Shown here: positions 1-5,090 of the stretch, piece by piece
How positions within the stretch are numbered: position 1 is the first letter of the stretch
How the letters are laid out: each line of letters begins with the position of its first letter
Source of the DNA: Oligoflexia bacterium
Lineage (GTDB): Bacteria; Bdellovibrionota; UBA1018; CAIMNF01
Length of the DNA: 5,090 nucleotides
Reading direction: 5' to 3'
Assembly (NCBI GenBank): GCA_903858975.1
Contig: CAIOKW010000141.1
Span: forward strand, 1-5,090
Program-made: the position numbers and the translations under genes
Notes under the pieces: generated by a model
The model's input: the letters and a program-made list of their open reading frames with translations, nothing else
Told to the model about the DNA's origin: nothing
Database searches by the model: none

Positions 1-97
1 CTACTTCAGCTTTCATCGCATTTGCGCGAGGCAGAGTGAGTCCCAGTACAACAGAAGCAACGATCAATAGACGCATTGAATGAGTTTTGAGTTTCAT
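1..97 (-). CDS. N-terminus of an exported protein with a signal peptide (partial, runs off left edge)
   Basis: Only the first 32 codons are in the window, so the function cannot be told. Read on the minus strand from the ATG at 97-95, the protein begins MKLKTHSMRLLIVASVVLGL and continues TLPRANAMKAEV. This is a classic Sec signal peptide: a basic n-region (K2, K4, R9), a hydrophobic core at about residues 10-22, and an A-N-A signal-peptidase I site at 25-27. Cleavage after A27 would leave a mature protein starting MKAEV, destined for the periplasm or outer membrane. There is no lipobox cysteine, so it is probably not a lipoprotein. Met8 is a possible alternative start, but neither start has a clear Shine-Dalgarno sequence. 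Starting at Met1 gives a normal n-region. The gene is divergent from the pseudouridine synthase gene, with 69 bp between their start codons. The reading frame is open to the edge. Confidence 0.72.
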   Translation of the reverse strand, partial: MKLKTHSMRLLIVASVVLGLTLPRANAMKAEV

Positions 98-166
98 AAC
101 TTAAGGGTAACGCAAAGGCTCCGAGAATCAACAGCAAATCAGAATTATTAGTGATAGATTGAAGCG

Positions 167-835
167 ATGTTCGATATTCTTTTCGAAGACGAATTCATCC
201 TCGCTATGGATAAGCCAAGCGGCATCCCCTCTCAATCCCAAGCGGAGAACGAGATCCGCACTTGCGAAGCATTGATGAAGGCGCAAAGACCCGAGGACTC
301 ACTCTACCTGCTTCACCGACTGGACAATGGAACCAGCGGAGTGCTTCTGTTTGCTAAAAATGGATTAATTTTCAATGAGATGCGAGAGAAATTTAAACTA
401 AAATCGATCCGCAAACTTTATACGGCATTTGCCCGAAAAGCCGATGGGCCCTGGGATTCACTTCAAAGCCTAAGCCTTCCGCATCGAATCAGCACACCGC
501 TTGCTCATCATCCGAAGAGCAAGAAACGAATGATTCCCCTCCCCCCTGATAAAAAAAGGCAATATCGAGGGAAGCCCTTTCCAGCCGAAACCATTATTCA
601 CTCGATCAGTACCACCCAGTTTGAAGAGCAAACTTGCACTCAAATCGAAGTTGAAATTCTTACCGGAGTCATGCACCAAATTCGAGTCCATCTTGCGTCG
701 CTCGGCTATCCACTCCTCGGCGACCCCATCTATTCGAACGATAAAGAACCGAGCATCCGTCTTGGCCTTCATGCCCGATTGATTGCCTTTGAACTTCGAG
801 GTCGCCAATATGAAATCGAAGCGCCTTTGAAATAG
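167..835 (+). CDS. RluA-family RNA pseudouridine synthase
   Basis: This enzyme isomerises specific uridines to pseudouridine in rRNA or tRNA in the cytoplasm. Family landmarks are present in order: KPSG near residues 16-19; the catalytic block HRLDNGTSG at 50-58, with D53 as the expected catalytic aspartate; the K-x-Y-x-A motif at 83-87, with Y85 as the conserved base-stacking tyrosine; KSKKRM at 117-122; HQIRVHLASLGYPLLGDPIY at 170-189; and LHARL at 201-205. At 222 residues it is close to the short, single-domain members (RluA/TruC size) and has no N-terminal S4 domain. The usual arginine of the TGRxHQIR motif is replaced: the sequence reads TGVMHQIR. The ATG at 167 is the only reasonable start, because an in-frame TAG lies at 155-157 and the protein then opens as family members do. 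No good Shine-Dalgarno sequence precedes it. Family membership is secure. The target uridine cannot be assigned, so no specific symbol is given. Confidence 0.93.
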   Translation: MFDILFEDEFILAMDKPSGIPSQSQAENEIRTCEALMKAQRPEDSLYLLHRLDNGTSGVLLFAKNGLIFNEMREKFKLKSIRKLYTAFARKADGPWDSLQSLSLPHRISTPLAHHPKSKKRMIPLPPDKKRQYRGKPFPAETIIHSISTTQFEEQTCTQIEVEILTGVMHQIRVHLASLGYPLLGDPIYSNDKEPSIRLGLHARLIAFELRGRQYEIEAPLK

Positions 836-842
836 AGTTTGA

Positions 843-868
843 CGCTAGCGCAAATTACGCTTGCAAGC
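843..868. repeat. Two adjacent perfect palindromes in the intergenic gap
   Basis: CGCTAGCG (843-850) and GCTTGCAAGC (859-868) are each exactly self-complementary. Their centres are 17 bp apart, separated by the AT-richer spacer CAAATTAC. They lie just after the pseudouridine synthase stop codon, and the second one overlaps the candidate -35 box of the following gene. Dimeric repressors often bind such sites, so an operator is possible. Neither matches an operator I can name. Neither palindrome has the unpaired loop needed for a good terminator hairpin, and no T-run follows. The sequence symmetry is certain; a function is only inferred. Confidence 0.4.
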
Positions 869-889
869 CCCTCTTAAACTATCAATAAT
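861..889 (+). promoter_or_regulatory. Candidate sigma-70-type promoter for the anchored cysteine-rich protein
   Basis: A -35-like TTGCAA (861-866, 4 of 6 matches to TTGACA) is followed, after exactly 17 bp, by a -10-like AATAAT (884-889, 5 of 6 matches to TATAAT). Transcription would start near 896, very close to the ribosome-binding site. That would leave almost no leader, which lowers confidence. Read-through from the upstream gene could serve equally well. Confidence 0.28.
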
Positions 890-895
890 TGGGAT

Positions 896-901
896 AAGGA
901 G
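896..901 (+). promoter_or_regulatory. Ribosome-binding site supporting the TTG start at 914
   Basis: AAGGAG is a strong Shine-Dalgarno sequence and the only clear one seen before a start codon in this window. It is 12 nt from the TTG at 914, longer than the usual 5-9 nt. No ATG or GTG lies in frame between the upstream stop (TAA at 875-877) and 914, so this site and the TTG together decide the start. Confidence 0.55.
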
Positions 902-913
902 TTCAAACCACAG

Positions 914-2047
914 TTGAAGTCACCTAAGCAAAAACAAGCATTCGTTTTTGGAGTTGCCCTGACTCTTGGTGTCGTTATTTTTGCGGGTCGGGGATATTTT
1001 GAACGTTCCTTTGGGCGTAGTGTGGCGCAAGTTGATTTCACTGCTGCCTCTGCCAAAAACTCAGAACTCGATCGTGATTACGATGAAACGGTCCTTGCGA
1101 CAGACGAGTTATCTGCAGAAGCTGAAACCCTTGATTATCCGACCGATAAGAAAGAGGCCGCGCCCCACCTGTCTCTAGCGACGATTCAAAAGTTGCGCGA
1201 CTTAAGAGTGCAGATTCGACACTGGGCTCCGCTCTGCGAAGACGGCTCCCTCACCTATCACGAATGTCCATATCAGGACGCACTTCACTTTATGGGTCTT
1301 CTTTGTCTCTCAGGGGATGAACGGTACTGTAGTCTCGTGAAAAACTCTCAAGATGAGACGGGCCGTTTTTGGAGAGGCCCCAGCTTCATTAACGTTGAGC
1401 GCGAAAACAAATCCAGTTTCTCTACCGCACTGGCACGAGGGTCCCTTGCTTATTTTGCAGCTAAGGGCGACAAAGCCGGTGCGAAAATCTGGTTTGATTA
1501 TATCCACAGCCATGAAGACCGCTTTTGTCCTGAATCAAAAGACCCTGAAAAATCATGTAAGACGAATGCAAGCTTCTGGTCGCTTGCCTCAATCCTGAAT
1601 GAGTGGCTTCAGTGGGATACCCAGCTTGATAAATTAAAAACGACGCATTTCTTGGTAGAGCGCAATGAAAATGCCTCTAATGGGACTCTCTTGCCTAAAT
1701 CCTACGATGTGGGAGCAAGCGCTGAAATCATTTACATTTTGATGAATACCGAGAAAAGGGGACTCAAACTTCGTCAACACAACTTGATTCAAGGCATCGC
1801 CCGCATTCTCTACCAAAAACAACCTGAGAATCCCCTCCTTCGATTTCTGGTACGCGGCGCTGACGAAAAAACCGCTCAAATGATTTTGTCGGAATGTCCG
1901 AGCACCAAACCCTTTCCAAAAATGGTAGACGGTTGGCCCGCATATGAACTTGAATTCAGTGGCAAAATCAAAGATCAGAACGCTCCCAAGGTGGGGGGTC
2001 ATTACTGCATCTTTCTCATCAATGCACTTCTGGGTTCAGCAAACTAA
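914..2047 (+). CDS. Unrecognised membrane-anchored periplasmic protein with eight paired cysteines
   Basis: I do not recognise this 377-residue protein. It starts at TTG, with a lysine-rich n-region (residues 1-8) and then a hydrophobic segment at about 10-25. Arginines at 26, 31 and 35 and the lack of a convincing A-x-A site suggest an uncleaved signal anchor, with the rest in the periplasm. Residues 40-85 are acidic and low in complexity, probably a flexible linker. The folded part starts near 88 and has eight cysteines in four close pairs: C108/C117, C131/C139, C205/C215 and C328/C365. No cysteine lies in the anchor or linker, which fits disulfides in an oxidising compartment. The segment at 168-235 is rich in aromatics and small residues and looks helical (SFSTALARGSLAYFAAKGDK, then a WFDYIHSH stretch). 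That weakly recalls alpha-helical toroid proteins such as some glycan-acting enzymes, but no catalytic motif can be named. The gene sits 78 bp after the pseudouridine synthase gene and 52 bp before fabH, on the same strand. That it is a real gene is well supported; its role is unknown. Confidence 0.82.
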   Translation: MKSPKQKQAFVFGVALTLGVVIFAGRGYFERSFGRSVAQVDFTAASAKNSELDRDYDETVLATDELSAEAETLDYPTDKKEAAPHLSLATIQKLRDLRVQIRHWAPLCEDGSLTYHECPYQDALHFMGLLCLSGDERYCSLVKNSQDETGRFWRGPSFINVERENKSSFSTALARGSLAYFAAKGDKAGAKIWFDYIHSHEDRFCPESKDPEKSCKTNASFWSLASILNEWLQWDTQLDKLKTTHFLVERNENASNGTLLPKSYDVGASAEIIYILMNTEKRGLKLRQHNLIQGIARILYQKQPENPLLRFLVRGADEKTAQMILSECPSTKPFPKMVDGWPAYELEFSGKIKDQNAPKVGGHYCIFLINALLGSAN

Positions 2048-2077
2048 ATTCTCAAATATTCGTCTGTTAATTTTTAG

Positions 2078-2088
2078 AGCTCCGAGCT
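2078..2088. repeat. Short interrupted palindrome upstream of fabH
   Basis: AGCTC-C-GAGCT is an exact inverted repeat around a single central base. It ends 11 nt before the fabH ATG, where a Shine-Dalgarno sequence would be expected. It could be a repressor site on fabH, but it does not resemble the FabR or FapR operators as I know them. With five-base arms it could also be chance. Confidence 0.25.
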
Positions 2089-2099
2089 AACTTTGCTCC

Positions 2100-3092
2100 A
2101 TGACTTCCAAAATTACTGCCGCAATTACTGCTGTTGGGGGATACGTACCCGAAGACCGCCTCACCAATTCCGATCTCGAAAAGATGGTGGACACCAATGA
2201 CGAATGGATTCGCCTGAGAACTGGCATTGAAGAACGCAGAATTCAAAAAGGCGAAGGCCTTGCTACCTCAGACATGATTGTCCCTGCTGTAAGACAACTT
2301 TGCGAAAAGCGTGGAATCGACCCCTCTGAAATTGAATGCATGATTGTCGGAACGGTGACGGGCGACTACCCCTTCCCTGCGACTGCAAACGTCGTGTGTG
2401 ACAAATTGGGTGCGAAGAATGCGTGGGGATTTGATCTGTCGGCCGCTTGTTCTGGCTTCCTTTATGCACTCACTACCGGAGCAGCACTCATTGAGAGCGG
2501 CCGATACAAAAAAGTAGTGGTCGTGGGAGCTGACAAAATGAGCTCCATTATTGATTACCAAGACCGAAACACCTGCATTATTTTTGGGGATGGTGCGGGT
2601 GCCGTACTCCTTGAACCGAGCCAATCCGGTTGCGGAGTTTTGGATAGCGTTCTAAAGAGCGATGGATCCGGACGAAAATATCTGAGAACCGATGCAGGAG
2701 GCTCCCTTCTCCCAACTTCTCATGAAACCGTTGATGCCAAACAACACTACGTTCACCAAGAGGGTGCTGCCGTCTATAAGTACGCAGTAAAAGGAATGGC
2801 TGAGGCGGTTGAAGAACTCATGGAACGCAATCATCTGAAGGCCGAAGACATCGCCTGGCTCGTTCCACATCAAGCCAACATTCGCATCATCGAATCCACC
2901 GCTCAAAGAGCGGGCATCTCGATGGATAAAGTGATGTTAAATATCGCGAAGTATGGAAATACCACTGCAGGAACGCTTCCTCTTTGCCTTTGGGACTGGG
3001 AATCGAAATTGAAGAAAGGCGACCATTTGGTGCTCGCCGCTTTCGGAGGCGGATTCACCTGGGGTGCAACCCTCATCAAGTGGGGCCACTAA
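2100..3092 (+). CDS. fabH: Beta-ketoacyl-ACP synthase III (FabH)
   Basis: FabH starts type II fatty-acid synthesis by condensing an acyl-CoA (usually acetyl-CoA) with malonyl-ACP to give a beta-ketoacyl-ACP in the cytoplasm. The 330-residue thiolase-fold protein has the full Cys-His-Asn triad: C117 in DLSAACSGF, H257 in VPHQAN and N287 in KYGNTTAGT. The CoA-binding W36 and R40 in DEWIRLRTGI match W32 and R36 of the E. coli enzyme. F92 occupies the position of its primer-pocket F87. The C-terminal glycine loop GGGFTWG lies at 316-322. The start at ATG 2100 is fixed by an in-frame TAA at 2088-2090 and by the family-like N-terminus. No Shine-Dalgarno sequence is visible before it. No plsX, fabD, fabG or acpP is adjacent, so this may be a stand-alone copy or one of several FabH-type paralogs. 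The primer preference (acetyl, branched or longer acyl) cannot be read from the sequence. The His-Asn pair argues for a condensing enzyme and against a chalcone- or HMG-CoA-synthase-like relative. Confidence 0.95.
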   Translation: MTSKITAAITAVGGYVPEDRLTNSDLEKMVDTNDEWIRLRTGIEERRIQKGEGLATSDMIVPAVRQLCEKRGIDPSEIECMIVGTVTGDYPFPATANVVCDKLGAKNAWGFDLSAACSGFLYALTTGAALIESGRYKKVVVVGADKMSSIIDYQDRNTCIIFGDGAGAVLLEPSQSGCGVLDSVLKSDGSGRKYLRTDAGGSLLPTSHETVDAKQHYVHQEGAAVYKYAVKGMAEAVEELMERNHLKAEDIAWLVPHQANIRIIESTAQRAGISMDKVMLNIAKYGNTTAGTLPLCLWDWESKLKKGDHLVLAAFGGGFTWGATLIKWGH

Positions 3093-3101
3093 GATTTTAA
3101 T

Positions 3102-5090
3102 TTAGCTACAGCCCAAAGTCGTTCCGCAGTTGGGGCAGCGAAAACAGGTGCCGCTCTGAACGGTCTCATAACCGCACGAATCGCATGCGGAAGCGCTTTT
3201 AGGCTCAATCTTTGCGCTCAAGGGTTGCGAGCGCTTACAACCATCACGATAGAGCGCGATCGACTTAAGACCTAACTTCCACGATTGAAAATGAATCTCT
3301 TCAATTTCCTTAACCGTAGTTTCATTTGGTAAATTTACAGTCTTCGAAATCGCTCCCGACAAAAAAGGTTGAACCGCTGCCATCATTTTCAAATGACCCC
3401 TGGGAGCAATAAAGCGGGTACCCTCTGCCCCACACTTATTTGCACAATCAAATACTGCTAAATGTTCAGGTTTCAAATGGGGTGCACCCTCAATCGTGAA
3501 GTGTTCAAGCAGGTATGAAATCATTGCTTTCACTTCAACTTCTGAATAAGCAAGCGCCTTCAGCGCCCGAGTGAGCGAATGATTCACCATTTTAAAGTTC
3601 CCACCACCTGCAAGCTTCTTAAATTTAACGAGCGCGAAATCGGGCTCGATCCCCGTTGTATCGCAATCCATTAAGAGACCAATAGTACCGGTCGGAGCCA
3701 ATAGTGTTACTTGCGCATTTCGGTATCCGTATTGTACTCCGAGTGAGAGCGCTTGCCCCCAAGACTGGCGAGCGGCAGCGAAAAGCATTTCAGGAATTTT
3801 ACCGAAGTCGATTTGATCGAGGGCCCTTTGATGCATCCGCATCACGTTCAGCATCGGCTCTCGATTCTGAGCATAAGCCTGAAACGATCCTAAAACGGAT
3901 GCGGCCTCAGCACTCACGGCATAGGCTTCACCACTCATGATCGCGGTTAGAATTTGGGCCCAAGCTCGCGCATCATCAGAATCATAGGGAAACCCCTTCA
4001 CCATTAAGAATGCTCCCAAATTTGCATACCCAAGCCCGAGCGGTCGAAATGCATGCGAGTACTCGGCTATTTTTTTTGTCGGGTAACTCGAGTGGTCCAC
4101 CAAAATTTCTTGGGCGATCAAAAGAACGCGGATGGTGTGGCGGTAGGCCGAAAGGTCAAAGGTTCCATCTTCGCGTAGAAACTTTAGCAAATTCATCGAC
4201 GAGAGGTTACAGGCGGAATCATCCAAAAACATAAACTCAGAACAGGGATTAGAAGCGCGAATCGATCCACTCTCGGGACAAGTGTGCCAGCGATTGATGG
4301 TGGTATCAAACTGGAGACCTGGATCTGCACACGACCATGAAGCCTCCGCTATCTGTTCCCAAAGATCACGTGCCTTGTATGTATCAATGATGCTTCCATC
4401 CGTTCTCGCTTTCGTATCCCAGTTTTGATCCTGAATCACCGCTTCCATAAATTCGTCGGTCACTCGAATAGAATTATTAGAATTCTGGCCTGAGACGGTT
4501 CGGTAGGCTTCTCCATTAAAATCTGCGCTATATCCTGCTGCCACTAATGCAGCGACCTTTCGCTCTTCCTTCATCTTCCAAGAAACGAAATCCCGAATCT
4601 CGGGATGATCCATATCCAAGCACACCATCTTCGCGGCTCTTCGGGTCACACCTCCGGATTTTGTGGATCCTGCCGCTCGATCGAGGACCTCTAAAAAACT
4701 CATCAACCCAGATGAAAAGCCTCCACCCGACAGTTTTTCCTGTCGCCCTCGGATCTTTGAGAAATTGGTTCCGCTCCCTGAGCCATACTTAAAAAGGCGC
4801 GCCTCATTTTTAATCAGGTCAAATATGGCCATGAGATCATCATCCACAGACTGAATAAAACAGGCCGAACATTGGGGATGCTCATAAGCATTTTCCGTCT
4901 CGCGCACGGAGCCACTCGTGGGATCGAAAGCAAAATTTCCGGCCGTCCCTTTAATTCCGTATTCAGAATAAAGACCTACATTAAACCAGACGGGCGAATT
5001 AAAGGCTCCGATCTGGTGAATCAAAATGTATGCAAGCTCATCTTGAAAGGCTTCAGCATCACCCGAATCAAAACATCCTTGAAGCTCTCC
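3102..5090 (-). CDS. nrdJ: Adenosylcobalamin-dependent (class II) ribonucleotide reductase, N-terminus missing
   Basis: This enzyme reduces ribonucleotides to deoxyribonucleotides with a thiyl radical generated from adenosylcobalamin, so it works without oxygen or an iron-containing small subunit. The visible 662 residues (numbered from the right edge) show FNSPVWFNVG near 30-39, QCSACF at 73-78, YGSGSGTNFS near 102-111, SGQNSNNSIRVTDEF near 200-214, and the active-site NPCSE at 281-285. C283 is the radical cysteine, C294 in ACNLSS is the likely redox partner, and C74 or C77 is the other. LLAPTGTIG follows at 463-471. The protein ends in a cysteine-rich zinc-ribbon-like tail (C636, C639, C649, C652, C655, C661) terminating in GCS, typical of proteobacterial NrdJ. 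The linker between the barrel end (YRDGCKRSQPL) and the ribbon is only about 10 residues. The frame is open through 5090, so the true start lies outside; the in-frame TTG at 5024-5022 is an internal leucine codon. The gene converges on fabH with a 9-bp gap. No cobalamin riboswitch can be judged because the upstream region is absent. Confidence 0.95.
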   Translation of the reverse strand, partial: GELQGCFDSGDAEAFQDELAYILIHQIGAFNSPVWFNVGLYSEYGIKGTAGNFAFDPTSGSVRETENAYEHPQCSACFIQSVDDDLMAIFDLIKNEARLFKYGSGSGTNFSKIRGRQEKLSGGGFSSGLMSFLEVLDRAAGSTKSGGVTRRAAKMVCLDMDHPEIRDFVSWKMKEERKVAALVAAGYSADFNGEAYRTVSGQNSNNSIRVTDEFMEAVIQDQNWDTKARTDGSIIDTYKARDLWEQIAEASWSCADPGLQFDTTINRWHTCPESGSIRASNPCSEFMFLDDSACNLSSMNLLKFLREDGTFDLSAYRHTIRVLLIAQEILVDHSSYPTKKIAEYSHAFRPLGLGYANLGAFLMVKGFPYDSDDARAWAQILTAIMSGEAYAVSAEAASVLGSFQAYAQNREPMLNVMRMHQRALDQIDFGKIPEMLFAAARQSWGQALSLGVQYGYRNAQVTLLAPTGTIGLLMDCDTTGIEPDFALVKFKKLAGGGNFKMVNHSLTRALKALAYSEVEVKAMISYLLEHFTIEGAPHLKPEHLAVFDCANKCGAEGTRFIAPRGHLKMMAAVQPFLSGAISKTVNLPNETTVKEIEEIHFQSWKLGLKSIALYRDGCKRSQPLSAKIEPKSASACDSCGYETVQSGTCFRCPNCGTTLGCS

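Noticed and set aside
98..166. Divergent promoters between the left-edge exported protein gene and the pseudouridine synthase gene.
   Set aside because: Promoters must lie here or nearby, but I found no -35/-10 pair with acceptable spacing on either strand.
914..1000. Lipoprotein or cleaved signal peptide at the N-terminus of the anchored protein.
   Set aside because: There is no cysteine near the hydrophobic segment, and several arginines follow it without a good A-x-A site, so a signal anchor fits better.
2268..2624. Minus-strand open frame of 118 codons inside fabH.
   Set aside because: It is a shadow of fabH, which is strongly supported by its motifs. The shadow protein has no recognisable features. 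The same applies to the other antisense or out-of-frame frames within the pseudouridine synthase, anchored-protein and nrdJ genes.
3079..3090. Small hairpin AGTGG-GG-CCACT at the fabH stop, followed by an AT-rich stretch, as a terminator.
   Set aside because: The stem is only 4-5 bp with a loop of 2-4 bases, and the downstream stretch GATTTTAATTT has no solid T-run. It lies inside the coding end and is not convincing.
3704..4854. Several plus-strand open frames of 63-81 codons opposite nrdJ.
   Set aside because: They lie wholly within the conserved nrdJ catalytic region, are rich in Arg, Ser and Pro as is typical of shadow frames, and show no domain.
5022..5024. TTG at 5024-5022 on the minus strand as the start of nrdJ.
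   Set aside because: The frame stays open upstream to the window edge and encodes plausible NrdJ sequence (ending DELAYIL just before IHQIGAFNSPVW). The TTG is an internal leucine codon.

Overview
The window looks like chromosomal housekeeping DNA from a Gram-negative bacterium of moderate GC content. It has two complete, recognisable enzymes, one partial large enzyme, one unrecognised anchored protein and the first 32 codons of a secreted protein. The B12-dependent ribonucleotide reductase is of the type with a C-terminal zinc ribbon seen in proteobacteria. Together with signal-peptide proteins and start codons that mostly lack a Shine-Dalgarno sequence, this fits a Bdellovibrio-like or other deltaproteobacteria-like lineage. 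That placement is an inference and is not proven by the sequence.

Layout: Bases 1-97 (minus) encode the start of an exported protein that runs off the left edge. After a 69-bp divergent gap, three plus-strand genes follow: an RluA-family pseudouridine synthase (167-835), an unrecognised membrane-anchored, cysteine-rich protein (914-2047, TTG start) and FabH, beta-ketoacyl-ACP synthase III (2100-3092). A 9-bp gap separates fabH from the convergent minus-strand gene nrdJ (3102-5090). nrdJ is open at the right edge and lacks its N-terminus.

How the genes relate: they serve separate processes (RNA modification, envelope, fatty-acid initiation, deoxynucleotide synthesis) and do not form one pathway. 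The gaps between the plus-strand genes (78 and 52 bp) allow co-transcription, but each gap also carries a short palindrome that could be a control site. fabH is not next to plsX, fabD, fabG or acpP in this window.

I saw no mobile element, CRISPR array, tRNA, rRNA or phage gene, and no clear sign of a new defence or biosynthetic system. The least explained item is the 377-residue protein, whose eight cysteines fall into four closely spaced pairs behind an N-terminal membrane segment. No stretch longer than 300 bases lacks a gene.
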